The translations under genes were made by a program, and so were the position numbers. This document shows, one piece after another, positions 27,339 to 35,384 of a stretch of 64,000 bases of DNA. Every line of letters starts with the position of its first letter. Positions within the stretch are counted from its first letter, which is position 1. The DNA is from Planctomycetota bacterium (GTDB lineage: Bacteria; Planctomycetota; Planctomycetia; Isosphaerales; Isosphaeraceae), in the NCBI GenBank assembly GCA_021791715.1, contig JAJYWB010000020.1:1-64000 (forward strand), in the 5' to 3' direction. Below the pieces are notes generated by a model. The model saw only the letters and a program-made list of their open reading frames with translations, made no database searches and was not told where the DNA came from.

Positions 27339-28277
27339 TCAACGTTTGTGAAAGACGAGCCGAGTTCCGCCGAGTTCGATTTTATCGCCGTCGGCGAGGA
27401 TGCGTTCGCCGGACAGTTGCGTTCCGTTGACGCGCGTTCTGGCTTTGGCGTCGCGGTTACAAAGAGCGTATCCCGAGGAGGTTATGATAATTTCGGCGTG
27501 TCTCCGCGCGACCTGCGAATCGCCGAAAAGGCCCACGTGGGCGCGCTCGTCGAGGCCGATCGTCGACGTCCGATTCGTGAGCAAAAAGATTCGACCCTCC
27601 TGGCGACCCGAGAGAACCTGCAACCAGGCTCGTCGCAAGGCCTGCTCGACAAGAGCGAGGAAGAGCCCCAAACCCGCTCCCAGGACGACGATTCCGAGAG
27701 CCTGGCTCGGCGCGTATCCGAATCGTTCGGCGAGCGCGACGCGGAGCGCTTCAAATAAGAAACCGCCGATAAAACCGCCCGTCGCGCCGCCGATCACCCC
27801 AAAAATCAGCCGCTGGAGCGAGCGATGAGCGAGTCCCTGGCTGATACCGATCCCAAGCCCGAGGATGCTCCAGGAGATCGATCGACCTAAGAGGCCGCCG
27901 CGTAGGCCGCCGAGGACGAACTCGCCGATCAAGAGCCCGATCGCTCCGCCGATCGCTCCCGCGATCCCACCCCACGTTCCCATGCGTGAAAGCTTAAGCC
28001 AAGCGCCGTCGCGAAACGGCTCGGCTGCGTTGAGCACAAACCCGATCGCTCCGCCGATCGCGATCCCCGCCCAACAATCACGCACCCAGATATTATTGGT
28101 ATGAACGAGTTCGACATACCAAAAGAGGCCGATCAAAGCGCCGATCGCTCCGGCGAGCGCCATGCCGTAGGCGCGGCGGAAATTGGCGCGGGGCGCCGAA
28201 TGGAACGACGCCGAGGGGTTCGTTTCCAAATCGGTTCGCGGTTTCGTTTGTGGAGACGCGTGGGGCGCGGGATTCAC
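27339..28277 (-). CDS. Multi-pass membrane protein with C-terminal FHA domain
   Basis: The 312-residue product has a polar, Pro-rich N-terminus of about 33 residues. About six Gly-rich membrane segments follow (YGMALAGAIGALIGLFWYV, GGIAGAIGGAIGLLIGEFVL, IVVLGAGLGLFLALVEQAL). Last is a cytoplasmic FHA domain from about residue 225 (TSTIGLDERAHVGLFGD, SQVARRHAEI, RVNGTQLSGERIL, DGDKIELGGTRLVF). The Ser, Arg-His and Asn-Gly positions of FHA domains are present. The Arg that normally follows the first Gly is not evident, so phosphothreonine binding may be altered. The start overlaps the end of the Hsp70-VWA gene by 4 bp (ATGA), so the two are coupled. It may tether the chaperone complex to the membrane. 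Confidence 0.85.
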   Translation of the reverse strand: MNPAPHASPQTKPRTDLETNPSASFHSAPRANFRRAYGMALAGAIGALIGLFWYVELVHTNNIWVRDCWAGIAIGGAIGFVLNAAEPFRDGAWLKLSRMGTWGGIAGAIGGAIGLLIGEFVLGGLRGGLLGRSISWSILGLGIGISQGLAHRSLQRLIFGVIGGATGGFIGGFLFEALRVALAERFGYAPSQALGIVVLGAGLGLFLALVEQALRRAWLQVLSGRQEGRIFLLTNRTSTIGLDERAHVGLFGDSQVARRHAEIIITSSGYALCNRDAKARTRVNGTQLSGERILADGDKIELGGTRLVFHKR

Positions 28278-30337
28278 GTCGATTTCCGCAGTCCGCGGCC
28301 CCCTTCGGCGATGACGCGAGCGATCCGCCCGAAGGTCGCCACGAGCTCTCCCTGATGCGCGAAGATCGATCCCTCGTCGGTGCTGGCGATCTTCCGCAGA
28401 TATTCGCCGTCGGCCTCGCCCATTCCGATCGCGACGATCTCGACGCCGAGATCGCGCGCCCGCCTCGCCTCGTCGATCGCGGCGTTGGGGGCATCGGGAT
28501 AACCGTCGGTTAATATCACCATGTATTTACGTTTGTCCGTCGCGGCGAGTCGTTCGCGCGCCGTTTCGATCGCGTCGGCGAGGTTGGTTGTGCCGTCGGC
28601 TTCAAGCCTGCCGATCGCGGCGTGAACTTTGCGGGGGTTGTCGCTCGCGTCGGCGGAGAGATTCGCTCGGTTCGAGAAAGCGATCAGGCCGACCTCGGCG
28701 CGGGTGAAATCGCACTTATCGAGGAATTCGCGCGCCGCGGCCTGCGCCTCCTCGAGCGGTTCTCCCGCCATGCTTGAAGAGACGTCGATCACCAAAAAGA
28801 TCTGAAGCGCCGGCGGCGGAGTTCGCTCCTCGCCGCGCGACGGAGGTCGACCGAGCCACGAAACGTCGTCGGGAACCGGAACGACCTCGTACGGCAGCTC
28901 GGCGCCCGTATCGCGTTGAACCGCGTTCACCTTCACGACGCCGTTATCGTCGTAAGATATTTGTACATCAATATTAACGCGAGCGTCGGTCGGTTCGATT
29001 CCCGAGAAAACGTATTTGCCGAGGATGGTGCAATCGAGCGGCGCCGCGCTTTCGCCCTGCGTCAAGAAGACGTCGAGTTCGCGGCTCGCTCCCGCGTGCG
29101 TCTCGTGCGAATACGATTTCGATCGGCTTGTGGGGATCGGAGTATTTCTTGGAATAAGAATATCATTGATATAAGCGGTTCCGTCGCGGTTTTCGGCGAC
29201 GACGCCGAGGCTGTGCGACATCACGTCTTGAATGCGTTTTGATCCGACAAGCGTGAATCGGGGCCTCGCGTCGCCGGGTTCGACGCCCGCCTCGATCGCG
29301 GCCTGGATCGCGGCGCCGAGCGCGACCGCCTCGTCGACGTTCACCCCCATCCGCGGCGGCTTGCCCGACATCAAAGCCACGAACGATCGCACCATCGGCA
29401 TCCGCGTCGACCCGCCGACGAGCAACACCCCCGCGAGATCGCTCCACCTCAGCTCGGCCGCGGCGAGAGCCTCCTCGGTTAAAAGTTTTGTCCGATCCAA
29501 TAACGAAGACGTCATGATCTCAAATTCTTGTCGAGTCAATTCATAGGTGCGTCGTTCGGTACCGAGCTGAAGCGTCACGCGGGTGGCGGTTCGTTCGGAG
29601 AGGGTCCATTTCGCCTGTTCGGATCGCACCAAAACCTCGTTGAGCGCGATCGGATCGTCGAGCGGGTCGATGCCGGTGTCGGCGGCGAATTTCTCGCTTA
29701 AAAACATCGCGATCCGATCATCCCAGTTCTTTCCTCCCAGGTCGTGATCCCCCGCGGTCGAACGGACCTCGATCGCGTCCGGAGACACCCGCGCCGTCGT
29801 GACGTCGAACGTCCCTCCTCCCAAATCGTAAATGAGAATATTTTCGTCAATCGATGTTTTTTGTACGCCGTAGGCGAGCGCCGCGGCGGTCGGTTCGTTG
29901 ATGATTCGCGAAACGCGCAAGCCGGCGAGTCGTCCCGCCTCGATCGTCGCGGTCCGCTGGGCGTCGGCGAAATACGCGGGGACGGTGATGACCGCGGAAT
30001 CGATCGGCTCTCCCAAGCTCGCCTCGGCGTCTTGCTTGAGCCTTCGAAGTATGATCGCCGAAAGATCGGTCGCGGTGTAATCGCGGCAGTGGAACGAGAG
30101 GAGAAAATGCGGGTCTCCCATCTTCGGCTTAAAATATGAGGCGATATCGTCTCCGCCCAACCTGGCGAGTTCCTTGGCCTCGTCGCCGACGGCGGGAGGA
30201 TCGGCGCTAAACGCGATCACCGAGGGGGTGATGTTCTTCCCCTCGCGGTTGGGGATCACGACGGGGCGACCGTGCTCGTCGATCCGCGCGATCGCCGAAT
30301 TCGTCGTCCCCAGATCGATTCCCGCCGATACCCCCAT
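28274..30337 (-). CDS. Hsp70-like protein with a C-terminal VWA domain in place of the lid
   Basis: The 687-residue product starts with an Hsp70 ATPase domain: GIDLGTTNSAI at residue 6, INEPTAAALAYG near 146, DLGGGTFDVT at 171, LLVGGSTRMP near 320. A substrate-binding beta domain follows (DVMSHSLGVVAENRDG, IPRNTPIPTSRSK), ending near 490. Where DnaK has its helical lid, this protein has a VWA domain: FLVIDVSSSMAG near 515 (MIDAS DxSxS), TTNLADAI near 583 and ILTDGYPDAP near 608. All three metal-ion motif parts are present. ATP-driven binding of unfolded segments combined with metal-dependent protein docking is the likely biochemistry. It is coupled to the FHA gene by ATGA and lies 176 bp after another Hsp70 gene. 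Confidence 0.9.
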   Translation of the reverse strand: MGVSAGIDLGTTNSAIARIDEHGRPVVIPNREGKNITPSVIAFSADPPAVGDEAKELARLGGDDIASYFKPKMGDPHFLLSFHCRDYTATDLSAIILRRLKQDAEASLGEPIDSAVITVPAYFADAQRTATIEAGRLAGLRVSRIINEPTAAALAYGVQKTSIDENILIYDLGGGTFDVTTARVSPDAIEVRSTAGDHDLGGKNWDDRIAMFLSEKFAADTGIDPLDDPIALNEVLVRSEQAKWTLSERTATRVTLQLGTERRTYELTRQEFEIMTSSLLDRTKLLTEEALAAAELRWSDLAGVLLVGGSTRMPMVRSFVALMSGKPPRMGVNVDEAVALGAAIQAAIEAGVEPGDARPRFTLVGSKRIQDVMSHSLGVVAENRDGTAYINDILIPRNTPIPTSRSKSYSHETHAGASRELDVFLTQGESAAPLDCTILGKYVFSGIEPTDARVNIDVQISYDDNGVVKVNAVQRDTGAELPYEVVPVPDDVSWLGRPPSRGEERTPPPALQIFLVIDVSSSMAGEPLEEAQAAAREFLDKCDFTRAEVGLIAFSNRANLSADASDNPRKVHAAIGRLEADGTTNLADAIETARERLAATDKRKYMVILTDGYPDAPNAAIDEARRARDLGVEIVAIGMGEADGEYLRKIASTDEGSIFAHQGELVATFGRIARVIAEGGRGLRKST

Positions 30338-30513
30338 CGCGCCTCCTCCGATTCACGCTCAACTCAATGAATTTATAATGATGCGAAAAGCGCCGATCGG
30401 CGCCGCGGCCGCTTTGAACGCCGAATCCGAGAATCCCGAATCGATCGCCGCGGTTCGATCGATTCACCCGGACGATCACGAATCGTTTGAGTAATTATGA
30501 ATGATACGCATGA

Positions 30514-32172
30514 TCATGAAACGTTCATCAGGCGAAGCGCCGACGATCGTTCCTCGATCTCCTCGGTTTTCATCACCGCCTCGGTTTCGAAATCGACGTC
30601 GATTTTCCCCCCTCCGGTCAGGTCGATCGCCGTCACCGACAACCGACCGTCGCGGTTGATCGAATACGTGACGCGGATCGGGCTGCTCGCGGGCAGGGAA
30701 GGGGGGAGGTTGAGCGTCGCGAGGCCGATATTGATGCAATCGGCGGGATCGGAACTGTCGCGTTCGCCCGCGACCACGCGAATATCGACCCCCTCCTGAT
30801 CGGCCTGATCGGTTCCAAAATCGCTCGTGTTCTCGAGCGGAACCTCGCTGTTGCGATGGAGAAGATAATAAACAAGCTCTTTCCCCTGTTCGTTCTTGGC
30901 GATCACCCCCAGGCTCTTGCTCAAAACGTTGATCACTCGCGTGTGCACAAGATCGCGCACGGGCCCCGTGAGAGTCAGCCCGATCGATCGTTCGATCTGA
31001 TCGAGCGCCTTCGTCATCTCGTCTTCGCTCACGAGCGACAGATCGACCTCGTCGGCGTTCGATTCCCCCTGCGCGTCGGCCAAAACCTCGCGCACCTCGT
31101 CCTGGATCGATTCCTTGAGCCCGAACAACGCAGCCCCCTTCGCGACCGCCTCGTCGGGATCGTAACTCTCGGGCTCGACGCCGAACTCGGCGACGATCCG
31201 ATCGTGAATCTGCGGCATCCGTGTGGCGCCGCCGACCAATATAATTTTATCAAAATGTTTATATCCTTTGGCCTCGGCGTCGGCGAGCATCTCGCGGGTG
31301 AGCGAAATCGTCCGATCGATCAGGTGGCGCGTCAGCTCTTCAAATTTGGGACGATCGAGTTCGACCCGAGCCTGCTTGCCGGCGTGGGTTACGCGGAACG
31401 GCGCCTTATCGCGCTGGGTGAGCGTTTTCTTGCCTCGTTCGGCTTGCAGGTATAGGTCGTTTAAAACCTCGGGGTCGTCGAGCGGGTCGTCGGTCGAGCC
31501 CGTTTGCTCCTGGAATTGGTGGGATAACTCCATCACGATCGCCTCGTCCCAAAGCGCTCCGCCGAGACGGTGATCGCCGCCGGTGCAGATCACTCGGATC
31601 AAGCGTTCCTTGATTTCAATCATCGTGATATCAAACGTTCCGCCGCCGAGATCGAACACGAGGACGACCTGATCCTCGCCTTGTTCAAGCCCGTACGCGA
31701 GCGCCGCGGCGGTCGGCTCGTTGAGGATCGACCGAACGTTGAGCCCCGCGAGCCTGCCGGCGTTCATCGTCGCCTCGCGCTCGGGCGTGCCGAAATACGC
31801 GGGACAAGTGATCACGACATCCTCGATCTTCTCGCCGAGCGCGATCTCGGCGTCTCCCACGACCTTTCGGAGGATGAACGACGAGATATCCTCGGGGGTG
31901 TACGGCTTGCCGTCGTGCTCGAACCGATAATTCGGATCCCCCATCTGCTGCTTGATCCGCGATACGACACGATCGGGCTCGACCTTCGACGATTCCTTGG
32001 CGGTATTGCCGACGATCACATTTTCGCCGTCAAACAGCACCACCGAGGGGGTGATCCGCTCGCTCTCCTGATTCGGCACGATCACCGGCTTACCGTGCTC
32101 GTCGACATAAGCGATCGCCGAATACGTCGTTCCCAAATCGATTCCGAAAACCTTCTTCAACGCCTCGCCCAC
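30514..32172 (-). CDS. Lidless Hsp70/DnaK-like chaperone
   Basis: The 552-residue product has a complete Hsp70 ATPase domain (FGIDLGTTYSAIAYVDE, LNEPTAAALAYGLEQ, VFDLGGGTFDITM, ILVGGATRMPQIHD). An acidic insert of about 50 residues follows where DnaK has its short linker (QGESNADEVDLSLVSEDEM). The beta substrate-binding domain is next (VINVLSKSLGVIAKN, YYLLHRNSEVPLE, LPPSLPASSPIRVTYSI). The chain ends where the helical lid would begin. DnaK is about 640 residues, so the lid is missing. No dnaJ or grpE gene is nearby, so this is not the housekeeping DnaK. It is the first gene of the Hsp70 / Hsp70-VWA / FHA group on the minus strand. Confidence 0.9.
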   Translation of the reverse strand: MGEALKKVFGIDLGTTYSAIAYVDEHGKPVIVPNQESERITPSVVLFDGENVIVGNTAKESSKVEPDRVVSRIKQQMGDPNYRFEHDGKPYTPEDISSFILRKVVGDAEIALGEKIEDVVITCPAYFGTPEREATMNAGRLAGLNVRSILNEPTAAALAYGLEQGEDQVVLVFDLGGGTFDITMIEIKERLIRVICTGGDHRLGGALWDEAIVMELSHQFQEQTGSTDDPLDDPEVLNDLYLQAERGKKTLTQRDKAPFRVTHAGKQARVELDRPKFEELTRHLIDRTISLTREMLADAEAKGYKHFDKIILVGGATRMPQIHDRIVAEFGVEPESYDPDEAVAKGAALFGLKESIQDEVREVLADAQGESNADEVDLSLVSEDEMTKALDQIERSIGLTLTGPVRDLVHTRVINVLSKSLGVIAKNEQGKELVYYLLHRNSEVPLENTSDFGTDQADQEGVDIRVVAGERDSSDPADCINIGLATLNLPPSLPASSPIRVTYSINRDGRLSVTAIDLTGGGKIDVDFETEAVMKTEEIEERSSALRLMNVS

Positions 32173-32401
32173 GACGCACCCCCTCGCGGATCGGTCGACG
32201 CCGGCCCGACGTCGCTCGACCTCGACGCCCGGCTCGACCCGTGCATCCCATTATGACGCGATGCGAACGCCTAATTCAAAGGGGTCGAAGCGGGGTCGAA
32301 CCAAAATCTTTCCTCGTCGACGGAACTTTTCAATCGATCGCGGTCCGATCGTGTCTTATCGAATAAACTTTGAATGAATAATTTACGAATTGCAATGATA
32401 G

Positions 32402-32896
32402 TTACGAGCCAAAATTCTCGATGATGATCAATTGCACCTTGAATTCGGCGACGAGAATCAGGAGGTTGAAAACCGCGAGCGCGTAGGCGCGATACGCGCT
32501 TTTGGCGAACCGACGCGCGGGAGTCGACTTTCGTTTCGTTCGGCCCAATCTTCGCAAAACGATCGGCGCAACCAGAAGCGCGAACAGATTGATCGGTATC
32601 GCGTAAGGCACGATACGCGTTTTTGATTCAAATAAATGAATGTTTGCAAGCAGCAGGCCGCACGCGATTCCGATCTGCGTTAAAAATTGGTATCCGTTAT
32701 GCCTGCGAGCCGTTGCGAGCGCGATCGCGTTTAAACCGATGCATAACAACACCAGCACGGGCCCGTCGATCGCGTAGGTTCCCGAGTTCTCGAACAATTT
32801 CAGTAGCTTGAAAAAAAGCGCCGCGGCCGCGGCGCACGCCAGAACGAGAAGCATCAGCGAGGCGATCGAAAATCGCGCCGGTCCGGAAATACGCAT
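32402..32896 (-). CDS. Small multi-pass membrane protein, unknown function
   Basis: The 164-residue product has four predicted membrane segments (FSIASLMLLVLACAAAAALF, GPVLVLLCIGLNAIALATA, YQFLTQIGIACGLLLANIHL, YALAVFNLLILVAEF). A basic loop (RRLGRTKRKSTPARRFAKSA) precedes the last one. The opening RFSIASLMLLVL is common among small planctomycete membrane proteins. I recognise no domain. It lies upstream of the Hsp70 cluster on the same strand, but the 229-bp gap argues against one transcript. Confidence 0.65.
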   Translation of the reverse strand: MRISGPARFSIASLMLLVLACAAAAALFFKLLKLFENSGTYAIDGPVLVLLCIGLNAIALATARRHNGYQFLTQIGIACGLLLANIHLFESKTRIVPYAIPINLFALLVAPIVLRRLGRTKRKSTPARRFAKSAYRAYALAVFNLLILVAEFKVQLIIIENFGS

Positions 32897-33007
32897 GCGC
32901 CTCGCTCCTTTCGAACAATCGATCGTTCCGGCGCGTCGATCTTTTTAATTTATACATAAGGATTTGCTTGATATTTTAAGCTCGCCGCGCGATTCGACCT
33001 TTTGAGT

Positions 33008-33107
33008 CGAATCGCGCGGCTCAATCTTCAGTGCCGGCGACGCTCGAAGCTGACGAACGAATCGCTCGGCTCAATCTTCAGTGCCGGCGACGCTCGAAGC
33101 TCTCCAA
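33008..33107. repeat. 50-bp tandem duplication downstream of the S46 peptidase gene
   Basis: Two nearly identical 50-bp units stand head to tail at 33008-33057 and 33058-33107, sharing TCAATCTTCAGTGCCGGCGA among other bases. A third, partial copy of the unit start (CGAATCGCGCGGCTC) is at about 33158. The segment lies just after the minus-strand peptidase stop. The unit is not a clear palindrome. It is probably a replication slippage product. Confidence 0.75.
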
Positions 33108-33177
33108 ATGCCCGTGCGGTTTGGGCGTCATCGCCTTCGATCGTCGAAGCTCTCGATCGAATCGCGCGGCTCGGGAT

Positions 33178-35274
33178 TCACGGCCTGTGGCCTTCGGCGA
33201 TCTCGCGAGCCAAAGCGTCGGCTTTGTAAATCGACTTAAGCGATTCGAGAATCGCCCGCGAATCGACCGAAACCGCTCGCGCAAGCTTGTCTTCATATCC
33301 AAAATCAAGCACAAGCGAGTGGATGTTGCCGTCGAAGATCAGCCCGACGACCTCGTTTTCGCGGTTGACGACGGGGCTTCCCGAGTTGCCGCCGATGATG
33401 TCGGCGGTCGATACGAAATTGAGCGGCGTATCGAGCGGAAACGCCTTCTCCTCCTTCGCCTTGATCCAGCTCGGCGGAAGCCGGTACGGCGGCTTGTCGC
33501 CGTGGCTCGCGGCGTGCTCGAACGCGCCTCCCATTGTCGTATAAGGAGGAATGAACTTGCCGTTTTGCTCATATCCTTTGACCGTTCCGAAAGCGAGGCG
33601 AAGCGTGAAGGTGGCGTCGGGGTAGATCGACTCTTTGAGTTCCTCGAACAGCGCCTTGGCGATGAGCGCGTACTGCGCGGTTTCGACCCCCTCGACTTTG
33701 TCTTCGCGAATTTTCCGCACGGCTCGAGCGTCGGCGTCGACCGCGAGCGCGAGCTTGATCATCGGATCGTCGCAGGCGAGGATCGCCTCTTTGCCTTCCT
33801 TGGCGAGTTTCTTGCGGGTCGCGACGTCGGCGAGTTTGCACCCGTCGACGAGCGTCTTGGCGACCTCCTCGGGCGTTCGTCCGCGAAGCACCCGCTCGAC
33901 GATCGGATCGTCCGGTCCCGCATGCTTGCGCCAGTATTCGAGCGAGTGAGCGAGTTTGGCTTTTTCGAATTCGGGATAAATCGGCGCCTCGGAGAAGAGC
34001 GCGAATTCGAGCGATTCGAGCCGGGCGTCGTTGAACTCGCGGAGTCGCTGGGCGTTCGGTTTGGGCTTTTCCTCGGCGAGCCGAACGAGCGTTCGCGCGA
34101 TCTCGAACAGTTTGCTGTCGAACGCCAATCCCCGTTCCAGGAACGCGTTGGGTTTGATGATGCTCGCGGCGACCTTCTCGGCCTCGGCGATTTTCGCCCA
34201 CGCGCCCGAGAAAAGTTCCTTCTTTTTGGGGTCGGCTTCGATCCGGGCGCGGAGTTCGGATTCGGCGTGCGCCTTTCGCTTCATGAAATCATCATTCTTA
34301 AGCCCTTCGAGCCCTCCGACCCGCGCCTTGCGGCTGTTCTGGTAGCCGAAGAGATCCTCCTTCGCCTGTCGCGCGTGCTCCTCGCCCCGCTTGCTGTAAT
34401 CGAGCAAAAACTTCTCGCGATCGAACAAAACCTCGAGCAGCATCGGAAAGCTGACGTCTCTCAAATAATGCAAATGCGCCGACGTAAACATCCGGCTCGT
34501 CCTGCCGGGATGCCCCGCCACGAACACCAGGTCTCCCTCTTTCGATCCCGCCGGGCTCCATTTGAGATAATGCTCGACCTTCGCGGGCTTGTCGTTCTCG
34601 TACGCCCGGAAGAAACACATGTCCAAATCGTAACGAGGGTATTCAAAGTTGTCGGGGTCGCCGCCGAAGAACGCGATGTCGAACTCGGGCGCCATCACCA
34701 GGCGAACGTCGGTGTATTTCTTATATTGATAAAGCGAGTACTTGCCTCCTTGGTAAAGCGTGACGACGTCGCACCTGTGTCCCGTTTTCTCGGTCGCCTC
34801 CTTTTCGATCTCGGCCATCGCGGCGCGTTTCGCGGTTCCCGCGGCGGCGTCGTCCATCCCCTCCTTCACCGCGGCGTTCACGCGGGCGGTCACGTCCTCG
34901 ATGTTTAAAAGCACGTTCAACTCGAGATCGGGCGCCTTCACCTCTTCGGCGAGCGTCCGAGCCAGAAACCCGTCTTTATAATAATCCTTTTTATCGTTAC
35001 TGATCTTCGCCAGCGTATCGGCGCCGACATGATGATTCGTCATGATCAAGCCGTCCGCCGAAACGAACGAACCCGAACCGCCGTTGTTGAACCGCACGGC
35101 GCTCGACCGCAACCGAGAAATCCACGCGGCGTCGGGCTCGAAACCGTATTTGTTCTTCAGCGTCTCGAGCGGGAGGTTGTCGAAAACCCACATCCCCTCG
35201 TCCGCGGCCGCCTCGATCCCGCCCCCCAAAGCCGCCGCGAAGGCGAACGCGAATAACAATCGTCGGTCTCTCAT
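33178..35274 (-). CDS. S46-family dipeptidyl-peptidase
   Basis: The start at 35274 has AAGGAG nine bases upstream and yields a signal peptide (RLLFAFAFAAALGGGIEAAA). The mature protein of about 675 residues begins with GMWVFDNLPLETLKNKYGF, the family opening. The catalytic His is in LIMTNHHVGADT near residue 80, and the catalytic Ser in GGNSGSPVVNRENEVVGLIF near 630. A long helical insert lies between them. S46 enzymes (DPP7/DPP11) release dipeptides from peptide N-termini in the periplasm. I do not assign the S1 preference. The OPT-family peptide transporter gene is 110 bp upstream on the same strand, so the products may be imported together. Confidence 0.9.
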   Translation of the reverse strand: MRDRRLLFAFAFAAALGGGIEAAADEGMWVFDNLPLETLKNKYGFEPDAAWISRLRSSAVRFNNGGSGSFVSADGLIMTNHHVGADTLAKISNDKKDYYKDGFLARTLAEEVKAPDLELNVLLNIEDVTARVNAAVKEGMDDAAAGTAKRAAMAEIEKEATEKTGHRCDVVTLYQGGKYSLYQYKKYTDVRLVMAPEFDIAFFGGDPDNFEYPRYDLDMCFFRAYENDKPAKVEHYLKWSPAGSKEGDLVFVAGHPGRTSRMFTSAHLHYLRDVSFPMLLEVLFDREKFLLDYSKRGEEHARQAKEDLFGYQNSRKARVGGLEGLKNDDFMKRKAHAESELRARIEADPKKKELFSGAWAKIAEAEKVAASIIKPNAFLERGLAFDSKLFEIARTLVRLAEEKPKPNAQRLREFNDARLESLEFALFSEAPIYPEFEKAKLAHSLEYWRKHAGPDDPIVERVLRGRTPEEVAKTLVDGCKLADVATRKKLAKEGKEAILACDDPMIKLALAVDADARAVRKIREDKVEGVETAQYALIAKALFEELKESIYPDATFTLRLAFGTVKGYEQNGKFIPPYTTMGGAFEHAASHGDKPPYRLPPSWIKAKEEKAFPLDTPLNFVSTADIIGGNSGSPVVNRENEVVGLIFDGNIHSLVLDFGYEDKLARAVSVDSRAILESLKSIYKADALAREIAEGHRP

Positions 35275-35384
35275 AATTGTAACTCCTTTGATGTAGATCC
35301 TCAAATATCCAGAAGAAAGCGCTCGATCGTCTCGAGATCGTCGTTTTCACTCAACCCGAACGTTCCCGCGCGATCGTTCCTCGA

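Noticed and set aside
33031..34908. 625-codon plus-strand frame opposite the S46 peptidase gene
   Set aside because: The minus strand encodes a full S46 peptidase with signal peptide and catalytic motifs; the plus-strand frame is Arg/Val/Asp-rich shadow sequence.
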